A stretch of DNA of 64,000 bases from Pseudomonas sp. R37(2017) (GTDB taxonomy: Bacteria; Pseudomonadota; Gammaproteobacteria; Pseudomonadales; Pseudomonadaceae): assembly GCF_002113375.1 (NCBI RefSeq), contig NZ_NEHO01000011.1:1-64000 (forward strand), in the 5' to 3' direction. Every line of letters begins with the position of its first letter. Positions within the stretch are counted from its first letter, which is position 1. The notes beneath the pieces are model-generated. The model was not told the DNA's origin, searched no databases, and saw only the letters and a program-made list of their open reading frames with translations. Positions 26,597 to 34,928 of the stretch are shown here, piece by piece. A program made the position numbers and the translations under genes.

Positions 26597-28405
26597 TCAA
26601 TTCTTGCCCGCTTGCTCTTCCAACTGATCCGACTCAAACAACTTGGCCAATTCGACCCGCGCTTCCTGGGCTGTCTGCATCACTTTCACTGCGTCGTCAT
26701 ACACCGCATGCTGGGCTTCGAGCACTTCTTCGTCGTGCTGCTTGAAGCGTTTGATCCGCGCATCCGCCTGGGCCTGGGTCAATCCCAACCCGATCAGGGT
26801 TTGCCGGCTCATTTCCAGGCTCGAATAAAAGGTCTCGCGCACGGCGTGGGCGCCAACGTCCATCAGCCGATGCACATGCTGGCGGTTGCGGGCACGGGCG
26901 ATGATCTTCATGTCCGGATAGAGCTTGCGTACAAGCTCGGCGGTCTTGATGTTGGTGTCCGGGTCGTCGGTGGCGATCACGAAATACTCGGCTTCCCCGA
27001 CCTTGGCCGCATTGAGGATTTCCGGGCGCATCGGGTCGCCGTAGAACACTGGCACGCCACCAAAGCTGCGGGACAGTTCGATGGTTTCCACCGAGGTGTC
27101 GAGGGCCACGAACTTGATGTTCTGCGCGCGCAGAATCCGCGCGACGATCTGGCCCATGCGGCCCATGCCGGCGATCACCACCCGTGGCGCGTCGGCATCG
27201 ATTTCGCGGAAATTCTCCGGTACTTCCACCGGTTGCACTTTCGGGCTGACCAGGCGTGCGCAAACCAGCAGCAACAGCGGCGTCACGGCCATGGACAGGG
27301 TGATGGTCAGCACCAGCAGGTCATTCAGTTCTGCCGCGAACAACCCGTGATCGCGACCGATCTTGAACACCACGAAGGCAAATTCACCACCGGCCGCCAG
27401 CACGATACCCAGGCGGATCGCGCTGACATTCTTCAAGCCGCCGCCCAGGCGACCGACGATAAACAGCAGCGGCAGTTTGATTGCGATCAGCAGCAGGGTC
27501 AGGCCCAGCACCGCGAGCGGCATGCTCAGCAGCAGGCCAAGGTTCGCGCCCATGCCGACGCTGATGAAAAACAGCCCCAGCAACAGGCCTTTGAACGGTT
27601 CTATCTGGGCTTCCAGTTCGTGGCGATACTCGGAGTCCGCCAGCAGCAGGCCGGCGAGGAAGGCGCCCAGGGCCATGGAAATGCCGGCCAGTTCCATCAA
27701 CCACGCGGTGCCGATCACCACCAGCAACGCCGTGGCGGTGGAGACCTCCGGCAACGCGGTTTTGGCCACCACGCGGAACACCGGTCGCAGCAGGTAGCGC
27801 CCGCCGATCACCACCACCGCGATACTGAGCAGCACCTGCAAGCCGTGGTTGATGTCTTCACTGGCGGTGGTGTTGTGGTCGCCACCGGCCAGCAACGGCA
27901 CCATGGCGATCAACGGAATGGCGGCGATGTCCTGGAACAACAGGATCGCGAACGCCAGCCGCCCGTGGGGGCTGGTCAGTTCCTTGCGTTCAGCCAGGCT
28001 TTGCAGGCCGAATGCCGTGGACGACAGCGCCAGGCCCAGACCCAGGACAATTGCAGTGTTCACCGGTTGGCCAAAGCCCCACAACGCCACCACGCCAATC
28101 ACCGCACCGGTGAGCAACACTTGCGCCAGGCCCACGCCGAACACGGATTTGCGCATCACCCACAAGCGCCGCGGCGACAGCTCCAGGCCGATGATGAACA
28201 GCAGCAGCACCACGCCGAGTTCGGAAATGTTCGCGACACTTTGCGGGTTGTCGATCAGGCCCAGCACCGACGGGCCGATGATCACTCCAGCGAACAGGTA
28301 ACCCAGCACGGCCCCCAGTTGCAGGCGCTTGGCCAATGGAACGGTGAGCACGGCCGCGAACAGAAACACGACTGCGGCTTGTAGCAGGTTGCCTTCATGG
28401 GGCAT
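26597..28405 (-). CDS. KefB/KefC-type monovalent cation:proton antiporter (CPA2)
   Basis: 602 aa. About twelve membrane spans fill residues 1-380, including RLQLGAVLGYLFAGVIIGPS and FAILLFQDIAAIPLIAM. A Rossmann RCK/TrkA-N domain follows, with VVIAGMGRMGQIVARIL near 405 and FYGDPMRPEIL in the ligand pocket. Length matches KefB/KefC, the glutathione-gated K+ efflux systems that protect against electrophiles. No KefF/KefG ancillary gene is adjacent. The start MPHEGNLLQAAVVFL has GGAG 8 nt upstream. A divergent LysR gene lies upstream. Confidence 0.9.
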   Translation of the reverse strand: MPHEGNLLQAAVVFLFAAVLTVPLAKRLQLGAVLGYLFAGVIIGPSVLGLIDNPQSVANISELGVVLLLFIIGLELSPRRLWVMRKSVFGVGLAQVLLTGAVIGVVALWGFGQPVNTAIVLGLGLALSSTAFGLQSLAERKELTSPHGRLAFAILLFQDIAAIPLIAMVPLLAGGDHNTTASEDINHGLQVLLSIAVVVIGGRYLLRPVFRVVAKTALPEVSTATALLVVIGTAWLMELAGISMALGAFLAGLLLADSEYRHELEAQIEPFKGLLLGLFFISVGMGANLGLLLSMPLAVLGLTLLLIAIKLPLLFIVGRLGGGLKNVSAIRLGIVLAAGGEFAFVVFKIGRDHGLFAAELNDLLVLTITLSMAVTPLLLLVCARLVSPKVQPVEVPENFREIDADAPRVVIAGMGRMGQIVARILRAQNIKFVALDTSVETIELSRSFGGVPVFYGDPMRPEILNAAKVGEAEYFVIATDDPDTNIKTAELVRKLYPDMKIIARARNRQHVHRLMDVGAHAVRETFYSSLEMSRQTLIGLGLTQAQADARIKRFKQHDEEVLEAQHAVYDDAVKVMQTAQEARVELAKLFESDQLEEQAGKN

Positions 28406-28562
28406 GGGCGAAACTCCAGGACTCGGGACTGCGGGGGTGACAAGAATAAAGGTTGAGCCTTTCGACGTCAGCAAAGCGCTCGGGTTCAGATGTTACAATT
28501 TGCATTAATTAGTTACATTCATAGCGTTAGCTGATCAATCAGCTTCATTGCCGAGTCATGCC

Positions 28563-29477
28563 ATGGCGATCAACTTTGACCTCAATGACCTGCAAGCCTT
28601 CCGTGCCGTGGTCGAGCAGGGCAGCTTTCGCAAGGCCGCCGATGCCGTGCGTATTTCCCAGCCCGCCTTGAGCCGGCGCATCGAAAAGCTCGAAGACGCC
28701 CTCGGTGTGCGGCTGTTCGAACGAACCACGCGCAAGGTCAGCCTGACCCAGGCCGGACGCGGTTTCATGCCCAGCGTCGAGCGCCTGCTGGACGATCTGG
28801 ACGTGGCGTTGCTGGGCATCAGCGAAGTCGCTTCGACCCGCCTTGGCCACGTCACGGTCGCCTGTGTTCCGTCGGCGGCGTATTACTTCATGCCGCGGGT
28901 GATCGCGCACTATCACCGCCAGTTTCCGCGGATCAAGGTCAAGGTGCTCGATTCCAGTGCCCACGACGTGTTGAGTGCGGTGGTCAATGGCGAAGCGGAT
29001 TTCGGCCTGAGTTTCATGGGCACCCTGGAAGCCGAAGTGGATTTCGAGCCGCTGGTGCAAGAAGGGTATGTGGTGGCGTGCCGGCGCGATCATCCGCTGG
29101 CGGGGCGTAGCAGTGTGACCTGGGACGAGTTCTATCAGCAGGATTACATCTCGCTGGATAAAACCTCCGGCAATCGTTTTCTGCTGGACCAGGCGCTGAC
29201 CGGGGTGGTGCCGCAGCGGCCGAGTATCTGCGAAACCCGGCATGTGACCACCATGATCGGTCTGGTGGAGGCCGGGTTGGGCGTGGCGGCGGTGCCGCTG
29301 ATGGCGATGCCGGCAGAGGATCATCCGATCCTGACGCGGGTGCCGTTGACCGATCCGCAGGTGATGCGCAGCGTCGGCCTGATCAAGCGCCGGGGTCGAA
29401 CCTTGACCCCGGCGGCACTGGAACTGGAACGGCTGGTGGTGGAAATGAAAGTCGTGCAGCCGTCGGTCAACGGCTGA
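28563..29477 (+). CDS. LysR-family transcriptional regulator
   Basis: 304 aa. The winged helix-turn-helix is in LNDLQAFRAVVEQGSFRKAADAVRISQPALSRRIEKLEDALGVRLF, followed by a substrate-binding domain (VTVACVPSAAYYFMPRVIAHY). An ATG 15 nt earlier is an alternative start. The AT-rich region upstream holds a TAATTA palindrome. Its 3' end overlaps the convergent binding-protein gene by 11 nt, so it may regulate either that transport unit or the divergent Kef-type gene. Confidence 0.88.
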   Translation: MAINFDLNDLQAFRAVVEQGSFRKAADAVRISQPALSRRIEKLEDALGVRLFERTTRKVSLTQAGRGFMPSVERLLDDLDVALLGISEVASTRLGHVTVACVPSAAYYFMPRVIAHYHRQFPRIKVKVLDSSAHDVLSAVVNGEADFGLSFMGTLEAEVDFEPLVQEGYVVACRRDHPLAGRSSVTWDEFYQQDYISLDKTSGNRFLLDQALTGVVPQRPSICETRHVTTMIGLVEAGLGVAAVPLMAMPAEDHPILTRVPLTDPQVMRSVGLIKRRGRTLTPAALELERLVVEMKVVQPSVNG

Positions 29478-30249
29478 CCGAGTCCAGCCCGGTCGCTTTC
29501 ACATCCGCTTGAGCCTGGGCCGAGGCCAGGTATTGCAGCAAGGCCTTGGCTTCGGCCGGGTGCCGGGCACCTACCGGGATACCGGCGGCAAAGCGGGTCA
29601 CCGATTGCACGGACTCCGGAATCTTCGCCACAAAACTCACGCCCGGCACCGGCAGCAATTCGCTGACCTGCTGGAAGCCCAATTGATAGTCGCCGGTGGC
29701 AACCACCGAGCCCACGGGGATTTTCGGCACCATCGTCGATTTCGGCTTGAGTTGGTCTTCGATACCCAGGCGCTTGAACAGCTGCTGCTCGATATACACA
29801 CCGCTGGCGCTGTCGGAGTAGGCCACCGATTTGGCCTCGAGCAGAGTCTTTTTCAGGCCCTCGACGTTGCTGATATCCGGTTTCGGCGCCCCTTCGCGCA
29901 CCACCAGGCCAATGCGCGAATCGGCCAGTTCGACACGGGAAGCCGGGTCGACTTTGCCTTGTTTGATCAACTCGTCGAGGGCGTAGCCGACCATGATCAC
30001 CACGTCGGCTTGCTCACCGCGGGCCAGGCGATTGGGAATCGCCTCCGGGGCCTTGCCCATGGAGGGGCCGAGCGCGGTGTCGAGGGTGTTGCCGGTGGCG
30101 GCGGCGAACTTCGGACCGAGGAGCTTGTAGGCTGCCGTAAAACCGCCGGAGGTCATCACGCGAATCTCTTCAGCCTGGACCAGGTTGCTCAAGCCGAGGG
30201 TGGCCGCCAACACGAGGGCGCCGATTTTGAACGGTTTTTTCATGGTCAT
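29467..30249 (-). CDS. ModA-like periplasmic substrate-binding protein
   Basis: 260 aa. The signal peptide is MTMKKPFKIGALVLAATLGLSNLVQA. The mature part begins EEIRVMTSGGFTAAYKLLGPKF and contains NRLARGEQADVVIMVGYALDEL and YSDSASGVYIEQQLFKRLG, features of the molybdate-binding-like SBP family. No ABC permease or ATPase is nearby. It lies 20 bp downstream of a TcuC/CitA-like symporter gene and probably shares its mRNA, suggesting a tricarboxylate or other organic anion rather than molybdate as ligand. That ligand is inferred. Confidence 0.83.
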   Translation of the reverse strand: MTMKKPFKIGALVLAATLGLSNLVQAEEIRVMTSGGFTAAYKLLGPKFAAATGNTLDTALGPSMGKAPEAIPNRLARGEQADVVIMVGYALDELIKQGKVDPASRVELADSRIGLVVREGAPKPDISNVEGLKKTLLEAKSVAYSDSASGVYIEQQLFKRLGIEDQLKPKSTMVPKIPVGSVVATGDYQLGFQQVSELLPVPGVSFVAKIPESVQSVTRFAAGIPVGARHPAEAKALLQYLASAQAQADVKATGLDSVSR

Positions 30250-30269
30250 GTTCTCGATAAAGGGCAGGT

Positions 30270-31574
30270 TCACGACGCCAGCGGTTGCAGGTGATTCGAA
30301 GCTCGGCGATAGAGCATCAGCGTCGCGCACAGCGCACACAGTGCGGCAAAGCTCATCCAGTAACCGGGCGCGGCCTTGTCGCCGGTGTACTGGATCAGCA
30401 AGGTCGACATGGCCGGGGTGAACCCGCCGAACACCGCGGTGGCCAGGCTGTATGCCAGCGAGAACCCGGCGACTCGCACTTCGACGGGCATGATTTCCGT
30501 CAGGGCCGGGATCATCGCGCCGTTGTACAGGCCGTAGATGAATGACAGCCACAACAGCACCAGCAGCATGTGCATGAAGCTGGGCGCGTTGACCAGAAAG
30601 GTCAGTGCCGGATAAGTGCTGGCGATGGCCAGCAAGGCCATGGCGATCAGTACCGGGCGTCGACCGATACGATCCGAGAGAGCGCCGCCGATCGGCAACC
30701 AGATGAAATTCGAAACGCCGACCAGCAAGGTCGCCAACAGCGCATCGGAGGTGCTCAGGTGCAGTACGGTCTTGCCGAAAGTCGGTGCGTACACCGTGAT
30801 CAGGTAGAACGCGGTGGTGGTCAGGGCGACCATCATCATGCCGGCGAACACGATCAGCCAGTTTTGCCCCAGGGTGCGGAACACTTCGCTCATGCTCGGG
30901 CGGTGTTTGCGGGTGGCGAACTCTTCGGTTTCTTCCAGATTGCGGCGCAGCAGGAAGATGAAGGGCACGATCATGCAGCCAACGAAGAACGGAATCCGCC
31001 AGCCCCAGTCGGCAATCGCACTCGGCGTCATCCACTGGTTCAAGGCGTAGCCCAGCGCTGCGGCGACGATGATTGCCACCTGCTGGCTGCCCGACTGCCA
31101 GCTGGTGAAAAAGCCCTTGTGCCCGGGTGTGGCGATTTCGGCAAGGTACACCGACACGCCACCCAGTTCCGCACCGGCGGAAAAGCCCTGCAGCAGCCGT
31201 CCGATCAGGACCAGGGCCGGGGCGAACAGGCCGATGGTTTCGTAACCGGGCACCAGCACAATCAGGATGGTGCCGCTGGCCATGATCGACAGGGTCACGA
31301 TCAAGCCTTTGCGCCGGCCCACGTCATCGATATAGGCACCCAGGACCACCGCACCCAGCGGACGCATCAGAAAACCAGCACCGAACACGGCGAAGGTCAT
31401 CATCAGCGAGGCGAATTCGCTGCTGGCTGGAAAGAACACGGCGGCGATCTGCGTGGCATAGAAGCCAAAAAGGAAGAAGTCGAACTGTTCGAGGAAATTG
31501 CCCGAGGTGACCCGGAAGATTGCGCTGGCCCGGGAGCGACCGGCAGTCGCGGGCCGTTGGATCGATGCTGTCAT
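30270..31574 (-). CDS. MFS citrate/tricarballylate:H+ symporter-like transporter
   Basis: 434 aa, the length recalled for CitA and TcuC. The N-terminal segment VTSGNFLEQFDFFLFGFYAT, then RPLGAVVLGAYIDDVGRRKGL and RLLQGFSAGAELGGVSVYLAE match that subgroup of the metabolite:H+ symporters. Twelve spans are apparent. The start MTASIQRPAT has GGAG 9 nt upstream; a longer frame is unsupported. It is followed 20 bp later by the ModA-like protein gene and faces a LysR regulator. Confidence 0.87.
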   Translation of the reverse strand: MTASIQRPATAGRSRASAIFRVTSGNFLEQFDFFLFGFYATQIAAVFFPASSEFASLMMTFAVFGAGFLMRPLGAVVLGAYIDDVGRRKGLIVTLSIMASGTILIVLVPGYETIGLFAPALVLIGRLLQGFSAGAELGGVSVYLAEIATPGHKGFFTSWQSGSQQVAIIVAAALGYALNQWMTPSAIADWGWRIPFFVGCMIVPFIFLLRRNLEETEEFATRKHRPSMSEVFRTLGQNWLIVFAGMMMVALTTTAFYLITVYAPTFGKTVLHLSTSDALLATLLVGVSNFIWLPIGGALSDRIGRRPVLIAMALLAIASTYPALTFLVNAPSFMHMLLVLLWLSFIYGLYNGAMIPALTEIMPVEVRVAGFSLAYSLATAVFGGFTPAMSTLLIQYTGDKAAPGYWMSFAALCALCATLMLYRRASNHLQPLAS

Positions 31575-31726
31575 TGAGCTGTACTCCACCGCTTTTATGA
31601 CGTGCGCCGGCTGGACGCGGCACACGGTTCTTATTGAGGCGGATAGTGGAGCAGGGGCATCGATATGTTAATTGCATTGTTGGCATGCATTGATGCGTGA
31701 GGTGGATCAATGCGTCCAAACAGCCA

Positions 31727-32800
31727 TTACGGGCTGTGCGCCCGCACCACGCTTTCGGTGCCCAGGCGATACTGGTTGTTCCCGCTGCGCTTGGCTTCAT
31801 ACATCGCCAGGTCGGCAATGTGCAGCAGGCGGTCGATGCTCGGCGCGTGATCGGGGAATACCGCGACGCCCAGGCTGGTGCCGATGTGGCGTTGGTCGTT
31901 GCCGATGGCGACGGGCGGAGAGAGCTCGACGAAGATTTTCTGGCAGAGGGTGCGCGCTTCGTCCTGCAGGCTTTCACCTTGGGGCAAGTCCTGGAGAATG
32001 ACCACGAATTCGTCGCCACCGATCCGGGCGACGGTGTCCGTGCCGCGCAGAATGCGCTTGAGCCGTGTGGCGGTCGTGACCAGCACGCGGTCGCCGGCCG
32101 CATGACCATAGCGGTCATTGATGGCCTTGAAGCCATTGAGGTCGACAAACACCAGCGCCACTCGCGTGGCGCTGGCGCGCGCCAGCTCCAGCGCTTCGGA
32201 CAGGCGCTCTTCGAGCTCCAGGCGATTGGGCAGGCCGGTCAGCGGGTCGAAATGGGCCAGGTGCTTGAGGTAGCTGGCCGAGGCCTTTTCTTCGGTGATG
32301 TCACGAACCACGCCCATCATCTTGATCGTTTCGTCATGGTCGTTCTTGACCACGTTGCCGGTTTCCCGCAGCCAGCGGATCGTACCGTCGGGCCACACCA
32401 CGCGGTATTCCTCATCATGGTTTTCGCCGGTTTCCAGGCAACGCAACTCGCCGGCGCGAACCCTGAGCCGGTCGTCCGGGTGCACGCAGGAGCAGAACAG
32501 GGCATAAGAGGGGGTTACTTCGCCGATCTTGAAGCCGAACATGCCGAAAATGGCATCTGACCAGTACAAGCGGTCAGTGTCGACATCCCAATCCCAGGTG
32601 CCGATGCGAGCGAAATACTGGCTGCGCTTGAAGCGCTCGGCGTCGCCATCCTGATGGATGTTCCGGCTTTCGGACAGGTTGTCGATGATCGTGCGGTATT
32701 GCGCCAGTTGCTTTTGCAGCGAGCGTTCGCGCCAGATCAACACGACGATCAGGGCAAGCGCTATTGAACCCAGGATGATACTGGTCCAGAGCATGATCAT
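31727..32800 (-). CDS. Membrane diguanylate cyclase with PAS domain
   Basis: 357 aa. One N-terminal membrane span (IILGSIALALIVVLIW), a PAS/PAC module (about 60-175: GTWDWDVDTDRLYWSDAIF ... MMGVVRDITEEK) and a GGDEF domain (about 185-350: FDPLTGLPNRLELEERL; ARIGGDEFVVIL). The GGDEF active site is intact and the RGTD inhibitory site stands five residues before it, so it should make cyclic di-GMP with product feedback. The start MIMLW lacks a clear ribosome site; the second Met is possible. Confidence 0.92.
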   Translation of the reverse strand: MIMLWTSIILGSIALALIVVLIWRERSLQKQLAQYRTIIDNLSESRNIHQDGDAERFKRSQYFARIGTWDWDVDTDRLYWSDAIFGMFGFKIGEVTPSYALFCSCVHPDDRLRVRAGELRCLETGENHDEEYRVVWPDGTIRWLRETGNVVKNDHDETIKMMGVVRDITEEKASASYLKHLAHFDPLTGLPNRLELEERLSEALELARASATRVALVFVDLNGFKAINDRYGHAAGDRVLVTTATRLKRILRGTDTVARIGGDEFVVILQDLPQGESLQDEARTLCQKIFVELSPPVAIGNDQRHIGTSLGVAVFPDHAPSIDRLLHIADLAMYEAKRSGNNQYRLGTESVVRAHSP

Positions 32801-32973
32801 TCGGGGATGGCCATCAGGGCGTTGAACCGTACGGGTAATAGTTGTTCATTTCAGTTCAGTAAACAGCTTTAAACGCCGCAGGCGGGGACGTCAATGGTTG
32901 CCAATCACGGGCAAATCTGGGAAAACGGCGCCCATCAGGCCCTTGAGGGCGAGTGAGCATACGAGTGAATTCA

Positions 32974-33312
32974 ATGAATGACGAGCTTCAGGTAATCGAT
33001 CTTCAGCCGGGTGACGGAAAAGCCGCCGTCAAGGGCGCACTGATCACCACCCAGTACCGTGGCTGGCTGGAAGACGGGACAGAATTCGATTCCTCCTACA
33101 GCCGTGGCAAACCCTTCCAGTGCGTGATCGGCACCGGGCGGGTCATCAAGGGCTGGGACCAGGGCATCATGGGCATGCAGGTCGGTGGCAAGCGCAAGCT
33201 GCTGGTGCCGGCGCACCTGGCCTATGGCGAACGCACCATGGGCAAGATCACGCCGAATTCGAACCTGATCTTCGAGATCGAATTGCTGGAAGTGCTGACG
33301 CGGGATGATTGA
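32974..33312 (+). CDS. FKBP-type peptidyl-prolyl cis-trans isomerase
   Basis: 112 aa, a single FKBP domain without signal peptide, so cytoplasmic. Recognised by YRGWLEDGTEFDSSYSRGKPF, VIKGWDQGIMGMQVGGKRKL and PAHLAYGER...IPNS-type loop, ending in LIFEIELLEVL. The start MNDELQVIDLQPGDG is preceded by GAG 8 nt upstream; an ATG 21 nt earlier is less likely. A housekeeping folding role is likely. Confidence 0.92.
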   Translation: MNDELQVIDLQPGDGKAAVKGALITTQYRGWLEDGTEFDSSYSRGKPFQCVIGTGRVIKGWDQGIMGMQVGGKRKLLVPAHLAYGERTMGKITPNSNLIFEIELLEVLTRDD

Positions 33313-33458
33313 CCTTCAGGCTCGGGGTTTCAGGCCGCGCTCGATAGGCTGGACCCGGTTTGAAATCGCGGCTTGAAGAGCAGAGGGCTGGTGTTCTGGC
33401 CGACCGACTATCTGCTTGTGCCTTGCCGCGCTCCACTCTATCGGCGATCATGCGCGCC

Positions 33459-33480
33459 ATATAGGGGTAGGGGGTATGGG
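33459..33480. promoter_or_regulatory. Candidate RcnR/DmeR-type operator with G-tracts
   Basis: ATATAGGGGTAGGGGGTATGGG: G-tracts flanked by ATA and TAT, like sites bound by RcnR/FrmR-type repressors. It covers the ribosome-binding region and the first possible ATG of the regulator gene, which would allow tight autorepression. Confidence 0.5.
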
Positions 33481-33481
33481 T

Positions 33482-33757
33482 ATGTCGCACATTCACGAAC
33501 ACAAAGATGACCTGATCAAGCGGGTCAGGCGTATTGCCGGTCAGGTGGAAGCCGTGGAACGCGCGCTCGAGTCCGATGCCGATTGCGCCAAGACCCTCCA
33601 TCTGGTGGCCGCCATCCGGGGCGCGGTCAATGGTCTGCTGGAGCAGTTCATCGACGCTCACGCCCGTGAGCACGTCGCCCATCCAGACCTGAGCGACGAA
33701 GAACGCGCCCAGGGCGTGGAAGACTTGTTGCTGGCCATCCGTCGTTATGCCAAATAG
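33482..33757 (+). CDS. RcnR/DmeR-type Ni/Co-responsive repressor (CsoR/RcnR family)
   Basis: 91 aa all-helical protein. With the start at MSHIHEHKDD the metal ligands of E. coli RcnR are all in register: His3, Cys35, His60 and His64. The core RVRRIAGQVEAVERALES and AAIRGAVNGLLEQ are family signatures. The ligand set favours Ni/Co sensing over the Cu set of CsoR or the formaldehyde set of FrmR. The next gene, 13 bp away, encodes a His-rich CDF exporter, an arrangement recalled as dmeR-dmeF in rhizobia. An ATG two codons upstream is also possible. Confidence 0.85.
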   Translation: MSHIHEHKDDLIKRVRRIAGQVEAVERALESDADCAKTLHLVAAIRGAVNGLLEQFIDAHAREHVAHPDLSDEERAQGVEDLLLAIRRYAK

Positions 33758-33770
33758 AGGCCTGAATCCC

Positions 33771-34703
33771 ATGACACTGACACCCCAGGCTTCGCGTTTT
33801 TCCCACCATCATGTGTTTCTCGGCGCCTCCCATGATGAAAACGCCCGCCGCACCTTATGGGTGGTGGCACTGACGTTTGTGATGATGATTGGCGAAATTG
33901 CCGCCGGTTACATCACCGGTTCCATGGCGTTGCTGGCGGACGGCTTTCACATGGCCACCCACGCCGGGGCCTTGGGCATTGCGGCGGCGGCCTACGGGTT
34001 CGCACGGCGCAATGCCAATAATGCGCGCTACAGCTTCGGCACCGGCAAGGTCGGGGATCTGGCGGGTTTTGCCTCGGCCATGGTGCTGGGGCTGGTGGCG
34101 ATCGGCATTGCCGGTGAGTCGGTTTTTCGCCTGTTTCAGCCCACCACGGTGGCGTTCACCGAGGCGACGGTGATTGCAGTGGTGGGGCTGGCGGTGAACA
34201 TCGTCAGTGCCTGTTTGCTGGCGGGCGGCCATGGCCATCATGGCCACGATCACGGGCACAGTCATGACCACGGCCATCATCACCATCACGACAACAACCT
34301 GCGCTCAGCCTATGTCCATGTGATGGCCGACGCCTTGACTTCGCTGCTGGCGATTGCCGCATTGCTGGCCGGGCGGTATCTGGGGTGGGTGTGGCTGGAC
34401 CCGGTGATGGGCCTCGTGGGCGCCATCGTCATCGCGAAATGGGCCGTTGGCCTGATGCGTGACAGCGCTGCAGTGTTGCTCGATGTCACGGATGCACAGG
34501 TTGCCGATGAGATTCGTGAACTGCTCGAGTCGTCGGACGATGTGCGTATCAGCGATCTGCATGTGTGGCAGGTCGGCCCGCAGGCGCGGGCGGCGATTGT
34601 CAGCGTTGTGGCGGCGGCCGACGTCAGTGCCGACGCCATTCGCGAACGCCTGGCGCCGGTCCATGAGTTGTCTCACCTGACCGTCGAACATCGCACGGCT
34701 TGA
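33771..34703 (+). CDS. dmeF: CDF-family Co/Ni efflux protein, DmeF-like
   Basis: 310 aa. Six membrane spans with transport-site residues in LLADGFHMATHAGALG and HVMADALTSLLAI. A histidine-rich cytoplasmic loop (residues about 155-175: GHGHHGHDHGHSHDHGHHHH) separates spans 4 and 5. A C-terminal cytoplasmic domain contains ISDLHVWQVGP. The DGFHMATH variant is typical of the DmeF subgroup. It should exchange Co2+/Ni2+ for protons across the inner membrane under control of the upstream repressor. The start MTLTPQASRF follows AGAGG. Confidence 0.88.
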   Translation: MTLTPQASRFSHHHVFLGASHDENARRTLWVVALTFVMMIGEIAAGYITGSMALLADGFHMATHAGALGIAAAAYGFARRNANNARYSFGTGKVGDLAGFASAMVLGLVAIGIAGESVFRLFQPTTVAFTEATVIAVVGLAVNIVSACLLAGGHGHHGHDHGHSHDHGHHHHHDNNLRSAYVHVMADALTSLLAIAALLAGRYLGWVWLDPVMGLVGAIVIAKWAVGLMRDSAAVLLDVTDAQVADEIRELLESSDDVRISDLHVWQVGPQARAAIVSVVAAADVSADAIRERLAPVHELSHLTVEHRTA

Positions 34704-34810
34704 GCGGCTTTCGGGGCAGGATGCGATCTGTGGCTGTCCATGCCGAGCCAGGGGATATTCCCTAAAACATCTGTTGCAGTGTTCCAGTCATATCTACGTT
34801 GTGTTTGCTG

Positions 34811-34842
34811 CCGTCATCGCGAGCATGCTCGCTCCTACAGGT
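34811..34842. repeat. Single REP after dmeF
   Basis: GTCATCGCGAGCATGCTCGC followed by TCCTACAG, one right-hand REP of the GTAGGAGC class without a partner. Confidence 0.82.
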
Positions 34843-34870
34843 GGGAAGGGTGGATTGGTCAGTACAATGC

Positions 34871-34911
34871 AAACAAAAAGCCCCCCACCGGTTACCCGAT
34901 GGGGGGCTTTT
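34871..34911 (-). terminator. Intrinsic terminator after ilvE (possibly bidirectional)
   Basis: AAAAGCCCCCCA (34876-34887) pairs perfectly with TGGGGGGCTTTT (34900-34911). On the minus strand the stem is followed by TTTTTGTTT, so it ends the aminotransferase transcript. Confidence 0.9.
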
Positions 34912-34928
34912 GTGCGTCTGGCGTCAGG

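Noticed and set aside
26390..28384. 664-codon plus-strand frame over the Kef-type gene
   Set aside because: Antisense shadow rich in Gln and His, begins inside the alkC gene and runs through a REPIN.
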